NCBI RefSeq assembly: GCF_036013745.1
Contig: NZ_CP107880.1
Span: 496,001-560,000, forward strand
Direction: 5' to 3'
Origin: Streptomyces sp. NBC_00483
Lineage (GTDB): Bacteria; Actinomycetota; Actinomycetes; Streptomycetales; Streptomycetaceae
DNA: 64,000 bases
This document shows positions 43,405 to 54,600 of this stretch, in pieces (position 1 is the stretch's first letter; each line of letters starts with the position of its first letter). Made by a program: the position numbers and the translations under genes. The notes under the pieces are model-generated. The model had not been told where the DNA came from and searched no databases. It was given only the letters and a program-made list of their open reading frames with translations.

Positions 43405-44307
43405 TCACACTCGCACCAGATCCGCGCTGACGGTCAGCTTCTCGTTCGCGTCGACCTCGTCACGCATGCGCTCGATACGGGCCCGGGTGCCGGCCAGCGC
43501 GTCCGAGCCGAGCAGGAGCCGCAACGGCGGCTGTTCGGTGTCCACGACGGTGGCGATCGCGGCGGCGGCACGGGCGGGGTCACCGGGCTGGCGACCGGAG
43601 ACCGCCAGGGTGGAGGCCCGGCGCCTGCCCGCGGTCTCCGCGTAGTCCGCGAGGTGTGTCCCGGACTCCCGCATCGAGGACCCGGCCCACTGGGTGCGCA
43701 GGCCACCGGGCTCGACGAGGGTGACCGCGATGCCGAGGGGAGCCACTTCCGCGGCCAGCGACTCCGACAGCCCTTCGAGGGCGAACTTCGTGGCGTGGTA
43801 GTACCCGGTCCCGGCGAAGGCGGCGAGGCCCCCGAACGAGGACACGTTCACGATCCGCCCCGACCGGCGGGCCCGCATGCCCGGCAGCACCGCCTTGAGA
43901 ACGGTGACGACGCCGTGCACGTTGGTGTCGTACAGCGCCCGGACCGCGGCGTCCTCGCCCTCCTCCACGGCGGCGAGGTACCCGTAGCCGGCGTTGTTGA
44001 CCAGGACGTCGATGCGCCCGTACTCCTTCTCGCACGCCTCGACGGCGACGGCGACAGAGACCGCGTCGGTGACATCCAGCGACAGGGCGAGCGCGCGGTC
44101 GCCGTGTGCGGCGGCGAGAGCGGTCACGCTTGCCACGTCGCGGGCGGTGACGGCCACCCGGTCCCCGCGCCCGAGGGCGTGCTCGGCGAGGGCCCGCCCC
44201 AGTCCGCTGGAGCAACCGGTGATCAGCCACACGGGCGCACCCTGGCCGTCCGCAGTGGAGGTCAAGTCGGCCAACTCATCAAATGCTGCTGTGTCTTGGT
44301 TCGTCAT
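43405..44307 (-). CDS. Short-chain dehydrogenase/reductase
   Basis: A 300-residue classical SDR. It has ITGCSSGLGRALAEH for NAD(P), NNAGYGYLAAVEE, the catalytic serine in VNVSSFGGLAAF and the YYHATK pair (Tyr and Lys), then PGGLRTQWAG. ATG 44307 is used. It is divergent from an XRE-type regulator, a common arrangement in actinomycetes in which the regulator controls the SDR. Substrate unknown. Confidence 0.87.
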   Translation of the reverse strand: MTNQDTAAFDELADLTSTADGQGAPVWLITGCSSGLGRALAEHALGRGDRVAVTARDVASVTALAAAHGDRALALSLDVTDAVSVAVAVEACEKEYGRIDVLVNNAGYGYLAAVEEGEDAAVRALYDTNVHGVVTVLKAVLPGMRARRSGRIVNVSSFGGLAAFAGTGYYHATKFALEGLSESLAAEVAPLGIAVTLVEPGGLRTQWAGSSMRESGTHLADYAETAGRRRASTLAVSGRQPGDPARAAAAIATVVDTEQPPLRLLLGSDALAGTRARIERMRDEVDANEKLTVSADLVRV

Positions 44308-44423
44308 GCCTTCAGTGCAACAGGGCTTCGGTGTGCGTGCCACGCCCCCTTGAGGGTGGCCCTCGGAGGGTCAGGCTCAAGGAGCGGCGTCGTCGTTCGC
44401 CGCCGACGGTAAAGTCCCACCTG

Positions 44424-45293
44424 ATGACTCGCGACGACGGCAACCAGGACGACAATCGGCTCGGTTCCTTCCTGCGCAGTCGGCGGGAGCGGATCGACGC
44501 CGCTTCAGCCGGCGTCGTCGACAACACCCGGCGGCGGGTCAAGGGCCTGCGCCGCGAGGAGTTGGCGCTGCTCGCCGGCGTCAGCCCCTCGTACTACACG
44601 CGCATCGAACAGGGCCGCGACCGGCACCCCTCCCGCGAGATCCTCGAGGCCCTGGCCGGGGTGCTGCGCCTGGACGACACCGAACGCGGCTACCTCTGGA
44701 GCCTCGTGGCCCCGGCGCTCGCGTCCGCCGACGGCCAGGAGGCGGCGGATCCGGTCCGCACCGTGCGGCCAGGAGTGCTGGTGCTCCTCGAGCGCTGGGC
44801 CGACCTGCCCGCCCTCGTCGTCGGGCCCGGCCGCGACGTACTGGCCGCGACCGCCCTCGCGACCCGCGTCAACCCGGCGTGGAGCGCGGGGCACAACCTG
44901 ATCGAGTTCACCTTCCTCGACCCGCGCGCCCGCGAGGTGTACCCCGACTGGGAGAACATCGCCGTCCAGGCCGTCGCGGGCCTGCGCACCACCGCGGCGG
45001 CCCGACCCGGCCAACTCGACGGATTCGTGGCGGACATGCGGGAACGCAGCGAGACATTCCGCGCCCTGTGGGACTCCCATGAGGTGTACGACCGGGTGAC
45101 CGGCGAGAAGCGGCTCGCGGTCGACGGCCTCGGCGAAGACGGCGTCCTCACCCTCGACTTCGAGACGTTCGCCCTCGCCGGGCCCGAAGGGCATGTGCTG
45201 TACGTGTACTTCCCGCGCCCCGGCAGCAAGGACGACGCCGCGCTTCAGCGGCTCGCCCGACGGTTGGAGCGAGGATTCAGGCCACCGGGATGA
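44424..45293 (+). CDS. XRE family regulator with MmyB-like ligand domain
   Basis: A 289-residue regulator. The XRE helix-turn-helix is at about 13-85 (RRRVKGLRREELALLAGVSPSYYTRIEQGRDRHPSREILEALAGVLRLDD) and a PAS-like MmyB C-terminal domain follows (LVVGPGRDVLAATALATRVNPAW, VHLxD-type core). Fatty acids are ligands of some members. TAAAGT (44410-44415) lies eight bases before ATG 44424 with no ribosome binding site, suggesting a nearly leaderless transcript. It is divergent from the SDR gene, and its 3' end overlaps the aldo/keto reductase by 17 bases. Confidence 0.85.
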   Translation: MTRDDGNQDDNRLGSFLRSRRERIDAASAGVVDNTRRRVKGLRREELALLAGVSPSYYTRIEQGRDRHPSREILEALAGVLRLDDTERGYLWSLVAPALASADGQEAADPVRTVRPGVLVLLERWADLPALVVGPGRDVLAATALATRVNPAWSAGHNLIEFTFLDPRAREVYPDWENIAVQAVAGLRTTAAARPGQLDGFVADMRERSETFRALWDSHEVYDRVTGEKRLAVDGLGEDGVLTLDFETFALAGPEGHVLYVYFPRPGSKDDAALQRLARRLERGFRPPG

Positions 45294-46335
45294 GCGGGGT
45301 GTCGAGGAGACTCCGGTCGCCGTCGGTGCCGTGGGCCAGCGCGGCGGCGACATCCTCGTGCGGGGCGCCGAGCCGGATCGCGCTGACCTCGTCCAGCTTC
45401 TGGTAGTGGTACGGGGCGAGTTCGACGTTCAGGGCGTCGAGGTAGCCCTCCAGGTGGGCCGGCGTGCGGGGCCCCACGATGGGGATCAGCGAGGTACCGG
45501 CCCGCGCCGCACGCTGACGGAGCCAGGCGAGGGCGACCTGGACCGGGCCGGTGCCCAGCTCTTCCGCCACGGCGAGGACGGCGTCGAGTACGGCGGTGCG
45601 CTGGTCACCACCCTCGCCGACCGTGCCGTCGGCCGCGGCCCGCGCGCTGAGTCGTCCCTGCTCGCCCTGACGGTACTTCCCGGTCAACAGGCCGCCGGCC
45701 AGCGGTGAATAGAGGACGACGCCAAGACCGTGCGCTTCGGCCATCGGCAGGAGTTCACGTTCCGCGGAGCGTTCGGCCAGGCTGTACTCGGTCTGGACGC
45801 CGACCAACGGCATCCGTCCGCTCAGCTCCGACCCGACGGCGGCGCCCGCCACCCGCCAGGCCGGGAAGTTCGACAGGCCGCCGTAGCGGATCTTGCCCGC
45901 CCGGATGAGGTCCTCGAAGGCGGCCAGGATCTCCGGCATCGGGGTGACCCCGTCGGGAAAGTGCGGCATGAAGACATCGACGTAGTCGGTCCCCAGCCGC
46001 CGCAGGCTCGCCTCCAGGGACCGGATCATGGTCTTGCGGCTGTTGCCCGTGGTGCCGGGGCGGACCTCGGCACTCCTGGACCCGGTGTACTTGGTGATCA
46101 CGACGTAGTCGTCGCGCTCGCGGCCCAGGAGCCCGCCCAGGACGGTCTCGGCCTCGCCGTTCTGGTAGATGTTCGAGACGTCGAAGGTGGTCCCGCCGGC
46201 CGCCACGAACGACTCGAAAATCTTCCGCGCCCCGTCCGGGCCCGCCGCTGCCGGGGCCGAGCCGAAGTTGGCCGTGCCCAGCACATACTCCGACACCCGT
46301 AGGCCGCTGTGTCGTCCGAAAGTCTGGTAGCGCAT
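45277..46335 (-). CDS. Aldo/keto reductase
   Basis: A 352-residue NADPH-dependent reductase of the AKR family. The catalytic tetrad is visible as Asp in FDVSNIYQNGEAE with the adjacent Tyr, Lys in VITKYTG and His in DVFMPHFPDG. IPIVGPRTPAHLEGYLDAL binds the cofactor. ATG 46335 has GAGGAGGA upstream. The divergent TetR gene 67 bases away probably regulates it. Confidence 0.88.
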   Translation of the reverse strand: MRYQTFGRHSGLRVSEYVLGTANFGSAPAAAGPDGARKIFESFVAAGGTTFDVSNIYQNGEAETVLGGLLGRERDDYVVITKYTGSRSAEVRPGTTGNSRKTMIRSLEASLRRLGTDYVDVFMPHFPDGVTPMPEILAAFEDLIRAGKIRYGGLSNFPAWRVAGAAVGSELSGRMPLVGVQTEYSLAERSAERELLPMAEAHGLGVVLYSPLAGGLLTGKYRQGEQGRLSARAAADGTVGEGGDQRTAVLDAVLAVAEELGTGPVQVALAWLRQRAARAGTSLIPIVGPRTPAHLEGYLDALNVELAPYHYQKLDEVSAIRLGAPHEDVAAALAHGTDGDRSLLDTPLIPVA

Positions 46336-46402
46336 GGGATCCTCCTCGGATTCTGCGGTACGGTCGACGACACTAACACGTAAAACGAACGGTCATTCTC
46401 TT

Positions 46403-46939
46403 ATGCCGAAGGTCAGCCAGGACCACCTCGACGCCCGGCGTCAGCAGATCATCGACGCCGCCCGCGCCCGCTTCGCCGAGCACGGCTTCGCACGCACCTC
46501 CATGCCCGACATCGTCAGGGCCTCCGGGCTCTCCACCGGGGCGATCTACCGGTACTTCAAGGGCAAGGACGAGATCGTCGCCGCGATTTGCGAACAGTCG
46601 AGCCGGGCGCTCCCCACGGAGCTGACCGCCGAGTCCATCCACGAATTCCTCGAGCACATTCGCACCCTGGCGCGCGAGGAGGGCCACGCCCGGCTGGTCG
46701 CCCAGATCTACGCCGAGGCCGCCGTCTCGCCGAGCCTCGCCGCGCTCGTCGACCGCCAACTCGAGGAACTCCGCGGGGCAGTCGTCGCGCTGCTGCCCGG
46801 CCACGAGCCGGCGCGCGCGGACCGGATCGCCGAGGCCTTCGTGGCTCTGTGCCAGGCCTACAGTCAGCAGCTTGCCGTGCGGGGCGACGTCGATCCCGCC
46901 CCCTTCACCGATGCTCTGGTCGCGATCACCCAGTCGTAG
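46403..46939 (+). CDS. TetR family transcriptional regulator
   Basis: A 178-residue TetR regulator (QQIIDAARARFAEHGFARTSMPDIVRASGLSTGAIYRYFKGKDEIVAAI, then a helical ligand domain). ATG 46403 is the homologous start; no Shine-Dalgarno sequence precedes it. An imperfect dyad (AACGAACGGTCATT) lies just before the start and may be the operator shared with the divergent aldo/keto reductase. Its 3' end overlaps the EamA gene by 14 bases. Confidence 0.86.
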   Translation: MPKVSQDHLDARRQQIIDAARARFAEHGFARTSMPDIVRASGLSTGAIYRYFKGKDEIVAAICEQSSRALPTELTAESIHEFLEHIRTLAREEGHARLVAQIYAEAAVSPSLAALVDRQLEELRGAVVALLPGHEPARADRIAEAFVALCQAYSQQLAVRGDVDPAPFTDALVAITQS

Positions 46940-47873
46940 GCGAGGAGTTGGTACGCCTTCTTTCCGATCGCTCTGCTGCTGTAGCGCCCGTTGCGGCAGC
47001 GGTCACGCTACTCCTTGCATCGGCCGCACGCCTGGTCGGCCGTCCCAGTGCGATACCGACCAGGACCAGGGCCATGCCCGCGGCCTGGCGCACGGTGAGC
47101 GGTTCCCCTCCGAGCGCGACGCCGAGGGCCACGCCGGTGACCGGGTTGAGCAGGCCGATGAGGCCGACCGTGGCGGCGGGCAGGTGGCGCAGACCGGTGA
47201 ACCAGGCGACGAACGCGAGAGCCGTGGCGATCACGGCCGTGTAGGCGAGTGCCGCCACACCGGGGGCGGCGAGCGGTAGGGGTCCGCCCTCGAAGACGAG
47301 GGCCGCGACGAGCAACAGCACACCCCCGAAGGTGAGTTGCCAGGCCGTGGTGGCCAGGACCCCGGCACCGGAATCCCAGCGCTTGGACAGGGCGTAGCCG
47401 ATCGAGGACGAGGCGAGAGCGCCCGCCGAGGCGAGCAGACCGGAGAGGCTGGGCGACCCGGCCTGGCCGGCCAGCATCAGCACCACACCGCCGAGCCCGA
47501 TCGCGGCCCCGGCCAGCGGCGCCAGCCGCGGCCGTTCGGACAGCAGGGCCCACGCGCTGAGCATCAGGGCCGCCGGAGACAGCGCCATCAGCGTCGAGGC
47601 GGTCGCCGTGGTCAGCTGGTGGGCGGCGACGTAGACGAGCAGGAAGAACACGCTGGTGTTGAGCAGCCCGAGCACCGCGGACCGCCACCACCAGGCGCCA
47701 CGCGGAAGCTTGCAGGACAGGGCCAGCAGCAGACATCCGGCCGGCAGGGCCCGCAGCGCGGCGCCCCACCACGGACTGTCGGCCGGGAGGTACTGATGGG
47801 TGACAAAGTAGTTGGCACCCCAGGCCACCGGGGCGAGCGCCGCGACGGCACCCCACCGGTAAGTAGTTTCCAT
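46926..47873 (-). CDS. EamA (DMT) family transporter
   Basis: A 315-residue transporter with ten membrane segments in two EamA repeats (APVAWGANYFVTHQYLPADSPWW, ALSPAALMLSAWALLSERP, then the second half IGYALSKRWDSG to TGVALGVALGGEPLTVRQAAGMALVLVGIALG). It may export metabolites or amino acids. Start ATG 47873 or ATG 47894; both lie inside the 31-bp palindrome. ATG 47873 has TATATT seven bases upstream and no ribosome binding site, so a leaderless transcript is likely. Confidence 0.86.
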   Translation of the reverse strand: METTYRWGAVAALAPVAWGANYFVTHQYLPADSPWWGAALRALPAGCLLLALSCKLPRGAWWWRSAVLGLLNTSVFFLLVYVAAHQLTTATASTLMALSPAALMLSAWALLSERPRLAPLAGAAIGLGGVVLMLAGQAGSPSLSGLLASAGALASSSIGYALSKRWDSGAGVLATTAWQLTFGGVLLLVAALVFEGGPLPLAAPGVAALAYTAVIATALAFVAWFTGLRHLPAATVGLIGLLNPVTGVALGVALGGEPLTVRQAAGMALVLVGIALGRPTRRAADARSSVTAAATGATAAERSERRRTNSSPTTG

Positions 47874-47898
47874 GGAAGCTAATATAGCTTCCATGGAA
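47868..47898. promoter_or_regulatory. 31-bp palindrome holding both start codons of the eamA/marR pair
   Basis: Fourteen-base perfect arms (TTCCATGGAAGCTA, 47868-47881, and its complement 47885-47898) surround ATA. Each arm contains TTCCATGGAA, so ATG is present on both strands in both arms. The centre provides TAATAT (plus, 47880-47885) and TATATT (minus, 47886-47881) as -10 boxes, each seven bases before an ATG. Confidence 0.75.
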
Positions 47899-48498
47899 GA
47901 CAACGCGTCCGGTGCGGACATGCCTCACCCGGACATGACTCCCCCGGATACCGCTCACACCGCTCACCCGGATCCCGCTCCCAAGGATCACGTCGCCCGC
48001 ATCCAGGCCGCCTGGCGACAGGAACGCCCCGACCTCGACGTCGCACCGCAGGGCGTCATCGGCCGCCTGCACCGGATCGCGACGCTGCTCACGCAGGAGC
48101 TGTGCACGGTCTACGGCCGATACGACCTCAGCGAGGGCGAGTTCGACGTGCTGGCCGCCCTGCGCCGCGCCGGCGCCCCCTTCGAACGCGCCCCCGGCGA
48201 ACTGGCCGCTCACACCATGGTCACCACCGGTGCCATCACCAAGCGCATCGACCGTCTGGAGCGCGGGGGCCTGGTCGCGCGGCGCCGCGCCACGGGGGAC
48301 GGACGCGGCCGGGTCGTCGCCCTCACCGACGCGGGCCGCGCCCTCTTCGACCGGGCGTTCACCGACCACATCCGCAACGAACACCGGCTCCTCGCCGCGC
48401 TGCCGCCGTCCGAGGCCGCGACCCTGGAACACCTGCTGACCTCGTGGCTCGCCCAACTGGAGCCGCCCGTACCGGCGCCGGAGCGCAACCGGCCATAG
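47893..48498 (+). CDS. MarR family transcriptional regulator
   Basis: A 201-residue MarR regulator with a long acidic N-terminal tail. The winged helix runs from about 55 to 150 (YDLSEGEFDVLAALRRAGAPFERAPGELAAHTMVTTGAITKRIDRLERGGLVARRRATGDGRGRVVALTDAG). ATG 47893 fits a leaderless transcript from TAATAT; ATG 47872 is also in frame. It very likely binds the palindrome that covers its own and the transporter's start. Convergent with the NRPS gene, 102 bases apart. Confidence 0.87.
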   Translation: MEDNASGADMPHPDMTPPDTAHTAHPDPAPKDHVARIQAAWRQERPDLDVAPQGVIGRLHRIATLLTQELCTVYGRYDLSEGEFDVLAALRRAGAPFERAPGELAAHTMVTTGAITKRIDRLERGGLVARRRATGDGRGRVVALTDAGRALFDRAFTDHIRNEHRLLAALPPSEAATLEHLLTSWLAQLEPPVPAPERNRP

Positions 48499-48600
48499 GT
48501 GCCGGGCGCGCTCCGGGGCGGGTAGGGGCAGAGCATGTCGACGGCGATGGGTGCTGGGTAGTCAGCCCAAGAGGCGTCGGACTGGCGGTGTCTCGGACGT

Positions 48601-51600
48601 CTACCGCGCGCGCATGGGCCGCAGCTGCGGCCTGGTCTGCTGTGCGTCGTCGGCCCGGGTCGCCAGCCAGGCGGCGAGGGCGGCGGGGGTGGGCTTGTCG
48701 AACAGCTCGTGGATGGGGAGTTCCTCGCCCAGCACCACCCGCACCCGGCTGACCAGCTGAGTCGCGAGCAGCGAATGCCCACCGAGGACGAAGAAGTCGT
48801 CCTGCACGCCGACCACGGGGAGACCGAGGATCTCCGCGAACGCCCCGCACAGTGCCTCCTCCCGCTCGTTGGCCGGTTGCGGTCCGGCGCCCGCGGCCGC
48901 CGCCGGGTCCGGCTCCGGCAACGCACCGCGATCGAGCTTTCCGTTGCCGGTCAGTGGGAGGGAAACCAGCGGTACCACCGCGTCGGGCACCATGTGCCGA
49001 GGCAGGTTCTCCTGGGCGAACCGCCGCACTGCCTCGGTGCGGGCACCGGAGTCGTCGGCACTCCGGTCCTCCAGCACGACGTACGCGGCCAGGCGTGTGT
49101 CCCCCCGCGAATCCTCTCGGGCGATCACCGCGGCCTGCGTCACAGCGGGGTGTCGCGCCAGCACGGCCTGGACCTCGCCGGGTTCCACCCGGAACCCGCG
49201 AATCTTGACCTGTTCGTCCGCCCGCCCCAGGTACTCCAGGAATCCGCCGTCGGACCAGCGGGCGCGGTCCCCTGTGCGGTACATCCGCGCCCCGTCGTCG
49301 AACGGGCTGGCCACGAAGCGTTCGGCGGTCAGACCGGGTCGGCCCACATAACCGTGTGCCACCTGCGCCCCGGCCACGTACAACTCCCCCGCCACCCCCG
49401 TGGGCACCGGCCGCAGCGCGTCGTCGAGCACGTGCACCGCCGTGTTGGCGACGGGCGTCCCGATCGGTACCGTGCCGGCGATCACGGGCGCACGGTCGAG
49501 CCGTGCCGTCACGACCCCGATCGTGGCCTCCGTGGGGCCGTAGTGATTGAACACCGGCAGGTCCCCGGCCGCCTTGAGCAGCTGCTCGACCCAGCTGGGG
49601 GCGGCAGCCTCGCCGCCCAGCACCAGCGCGCACCGCGGCAGGAGCCAGCTCAGGTCGCCGGTGGCGCCCAGCGCCGCCAGATGCGAGGGCACCACCTTCA
49701 TGAAGTCGATCCCGTGCCTGGCCAGATAGCCGGCCACCGCGACCGGATCGGTCGCCGCCTCGGCGTCCAGCACATGCAGCTCACCGCCGGTGGTCAGACT
49801 GGCGAACATCACAGTGTTCCCCAGGTCCGTCACGGCGGGCTGTAGCAGCGCATACCGGGCGCCGACGGATCCGAACCCCACGCGCCGCGGCGCGTGGAGC
49901 ACATAGTTGGCCAGGTTCCCGTGAGTGACCACGACCCCTTTCGGCCGCCCGGTGGACCCGGAAGTGTAGATCACGTACGCCGGCCGCCCGGGCTGCGTGC
50001 CGGTCTCGAGGGCCGTCGTGGGCTGCGCCGCCAGTGCCGACACCACCACCGGGTCGTCCAGGGCGACCATGCGAGCCCTCCCCGCCGCCGGCATGTCGTC
50101 GAGGATCTCGGCGGTGCCGACCACCACCGATGCCCGGCTGTCCGCGAGCATGTAAGCAGTTCTGGCCACTGGTTGGGCCGGGTCCAGCGGCAGGTAGGCG
50201 CCCCCGGCCTGCCACACGGCGAGGATCGCGGTCACCATCTCGACGCCGCGCGGCAGGCACAGACCCACCACCGACTCGGCTGCGACACCGATGTCGCGCA
50301 GCTGGCGGGCCAGTCGGGCGGATCGCGCCTGCAGCTCCCGGTAACTGATCTCGACGCCCGAGCAGACCAGGGCGACGTGCTCCGGAGTGCGCGCCGCTTG
50401 TGCCTCGAACAGCCCCGGCACCGACAGGCCCGACGCCGCCTGGTCCGACACCGGCGCCGCGGTCCGGTTCAACTCGTCGAGGAGCTGCTGGCGTTCGGCG
50501 GGGTCGAGGACGTCCACGGCGACGAACGGAGTGCCGGGGGCGTCGGCCAGGGCCGTGACCAGGTTGTCCAGACAGGTGTTCAGCAGCGCGCAGATCCTGG
50601 TGGCATCGGCGGGCGCCAGCGCGTCGACCGTGACGTCGAAGGCGGACCCGGTGTCCCGGATGATCAGTGTCACCGGGTAGTTGGTGCGTTCCCTGGCGGA
50701 GCGCAGCCTGACTCCTTCGAGACCGAGATCGGACTCGTCGGCGGACGGATCGCGCCGGTAGTTGACGATGGAGGTGAACAGCGGCCTACGGGGTGGCACG
50801 GCACTCGCCTTCTGGACAAGCGCCAGCGGCGCCTGCTCATGCTCCAGGAGCTCGGCCAGTTGATGGCGCAGCCCGGCCAGCGCATCGGCCACACCACGCC
50901 CATCGACACCCAGGCGCAGCGGCAGGGTGTTGAGGAACAGGCCGGGCACCCGGTCGGCACCGGCCCCCGCGTTCATCCGGCCGGCCAGCACCGTGCCGAA
51001 CACGACGTCGTCGCTTCCCGACTCGGCCGCGAGCACGCGGGCCCAGGCCAGGTGGAAGATCGTCGCCGGGCTCACCGCGCACGTCGACGCCAGGTCGCGT
51101 ATCCGCCCGTTGAGCCGATCGTCGACCGGTCCGCCCGCGCGTTCCACCCCGGCGCCGTCACCGTGCACGTCCAGCAGCCCGAAAGGAGCGGTGGTCTCCG
51201 CGACGTCACCGAGCAGGCCGGCGAAGTAGCGTTCGTGCTCCGCGGCGGGCGTGCCCAGTCGCGCCTGAGCCACGAAGTTCCGGTACGGCAGCGGCGCCGG
51301 CAGCCGTTCGCCCCGCCCCGCCATGAACGCGCGGATCTCCTGGATGAGCACCCGCAGCGTCGTGAGGTCCTGCACCAGGTGATGGATGCGCAGCACGGCC
51401 GGCCAGCACCCGTCGCTCGGTTCGGTGAAGACGTGCGCCCTCAGCAACGGGGCCCGATCCAGCTCCATCCACGACCCGGCCGCGGCCAGCAACTGCTCCG
51501 CCGGGTCCTGGCGAGGGTCTCGCACGACCTTCTCGACCGGAAGCCCGACCCGGCGTGAGACCACTTGGACCGGCTCGCGCAGACCGTCCGAGACGAACGC

Positions 51601-54600
51601 GGTGCGGTAGATGTCGTGGCGGTCCATCACTTGCTGCAACGCGGCGAAGAACCCGTCACGTCGCTCCTGTGAGTCGAACTCCAGCACCGCTGACCGCAGG
51701 TAGATGTCGGGGTCGCCCTCGGCCCGCGCCAGATGGTGGAAGAGGATGCCTTCCTGCAAGGGCGCCAGGGGGTACACGTCCGCGACGTTGGCCGCCCCGC
51801 CCTCGACATGGGCGAGGACATGCGCGAGCTCCGCCTCGTCCAGCTCGACGAGCGGCAGCATGCCGGGGGTGATCTCGGTCGCGTTCTCGGGTATCCGGTT
51901 CGCCGGCACCGCCACCTGCTCCGGGCCGGAGACCGTGGCCAGGCTCGCCGGGGTCGGGGTGAGGAACAGGGCGCGTACCGACAGGGAAACCCCGCGCGTC
52001 CGCAGTTCCTCCACCAGGGTCACGGCCAGGAGCGAGTTGCCGCCGAGAGCGAAGAAGTCCTCGTCCGCTCCGACCACTTCCCGGCCGAGCACGCGGGCGA
52101 ACGCATCGCAGAGGAGCTCCTCCTGCGCACTCACCGGTGCACGGCCCACGCCCGGCAACCGGCCCGGCGCCGGCAGGGCCTTGCGGTCCAGCTTCCCGTT
52201 CCCAGTCAGCGGCAGTTCGCCGAGCACGACGACAGCGGCGGGGACCATGTGGCCGGGCAGCCGGCCCACCAGGTGTTCCCGCAGCCGGTCCACGAGACCG
52301 TCCTCGGCCATCGGGTCGTGAGGGACGACGTAGGCGACCAGCTCCGCCCGTCCGGGCTCGCCCTGCGCGCCGCCCGGCCCGTGCTGACGGACGACGACGA
52401 CCGCCCGGTCCACTTCGGGGTGGGTGGCGAGCGTGCCCTCGATCTCGCCGGGTTCGATCCGGAAGCCCCGGATCTTGACCTGGTCGTCCACGCGTCCCGC
52501 GAACACCAGCCGCCCGTCGCCGACCCAGCGGGCGCGGTCACCGGTCCGGTACATCCGCGTGCCGTCCTCGAACGGGCACGCCACGAACCGCTCGGCGGTC
52601 AGCCCGGGCCGGTTCACGTAGCCGCGTGCCAGTACGTCGCCCGCGACGTACAGCTCACCGGTCACTCCCACCGGTACCGGGCGCAGCGAACCGTCGAGGA
52701 CGTAGAGCCGTGCGCCGTCGATGGGCGCACCGATCGGGACGTCGCCGTCCGCGAGGTCGTCGACGGACAGCCGAGTGGTGGCGACTCCGATGGTGGTCTC
52801 GGTGGGGCCGTAGTGGTTGTAGACCCCTCGCTCCCCGGCCGCGTCCAGCACCGCGCGGAGCCAGTCCGGCGACGCCGCCTCGCCGCCGAGCACCAGGGAG
52901 CGCGCCGGCACCACGCCCTCGGGTCCCGCCGTCGCCGAGAGCGCCGCCAGATGCGACGGAACGGCCTTGAGGTGATCGATCCGGTGGTCGGTGAGGTAGC
53001 CGGAGACCGCGGCCGGTTCGAGCACGGTGTCGGGGTCGAGGACGTGCAGTTCGCCGCCGAGGGCCAGAGAGCAGAGGACCATCGTGTATCCGAGGTCGGT
53101 CACCTGCGGTTGCAGCACCGCATACCGGGCGCCTTCGCCGCCGAGGTCGAGCCGCTCCCGCACCGATGCCACGTAGTTCGCCAAGGAGCGGTGCGTCACG
53201 GCGACGCCCTTGGGGGTACCGGTCGAGCCCGAGGTATAGATGACGTACGCCAGCCCGCCCGGTTCCGGCACGGTCGCGGGACCTGGTGCGCCGGGGGCGG
53301 GCAGGTCGTCGACCGAGACGGTGCGCACCCGACCTGCCGGCAGGTCCTCCAGGAGCTCGTCGGTGGACACGAGCAGGGCGGCACGGGCGTCGGCGAGCTC
53401 GAACGCGGTCCGCTCGACCGGCTGTTGCGGATCGATGGGCAGGTAGGCGGCGCCTGCCCGCCAGACGCCCAGCATCGCCGCGATCATCTCCGGGCCCGGC
53501 GGCAGGCAGAGTCCGATCACCGACTCGGGCCCCATCCCCGACCGGGCCAGGTACCGAGCGAGCCGTTCGGCGCGGGCGTCCAGGTCCGCGTACGTCATCG
53601 CACCGCCGGCCGAGACGATCGCGATGTCACCCGGTGTACGTGCCGCCTGCGCGTCGATCAGCTGCGGCACGCTCACCCGCGGCAGGTCGGCCGCGGTGTC
53701 GTTCCAGCCGCGCACGACCTGGACCCACTCGTCCTCGTCGAGGATTTCCGCGGCGCCGACCGGGGTCCGCGGCGCGGCCGTCACCATCCAGTCCATGATC
53801 CGGCGCAAGCGGCGCAGCAGATCGTCGGCAGCCTTCGGCCCGTTCCGGCCGCGGTCGACGTCCACGTCGATCTGCATCGGCGCCCGGGGCGAGCGGTCGT
53901 AGACCGCCAACCGCCGGTCCGTGGTCGGTCCTTGCGTGAGGTTGCGGACGGTCGCCTCCGCGGCACCGAACCGCGCCGGATAGCCGAAGCTCATGACGTC
54001 GACGATCAGCCCGCACAACGAGGCGCCGTCGCCGATATGGAGGTCCCGGATCATGTCCGCGTAGCGGTACCGGTGGTGCCGCAGCCCTCGGCCGACCGCG
54101 CGGCCGGCGCGGCGGACGATCTCGGCGACCGTGGTCTCGGGCGTGACGTCCAGCCGCACCGGCATGACGTTCGCGGTCATGCCCGGGGCCAGCTGTTCAC
54201 GCCGTCCGGCGCGGCCCGGCACGGACACCCCGAGAACGATGTCGCGGGCCCCGGTGGTCCGATGCTCGTGGACGGCCGCCGCCGCGATGACGAGGACGGC
54301 GAAGCTCGTCTTCAAGTGGCGGGCAGCGTCCCTGAGTTCGGCGCCGTGCTCCAGGTCGAGTTCGGCGCTCGCGCGCGCCGGCCTCCCCGACCTCGCCCCA
54401 CCGTCCCGTCCGGCCGGGTCGGCCCGATCCTGCAGGCCGTCCAGCGCGTCGAGCCAGAACGACCGGTCCGCGTCGAGGGCCGCGGACATCCGGTAGTCCC
54501 GGTCCGCCTCCACCAACGCCGAGAACGGCTCGAACCCACCGGCCCCGCGAGGGTCCGCACCCGCCGACAGCGCAGAGTACGCGGCGGCCACCCGGGTGGC

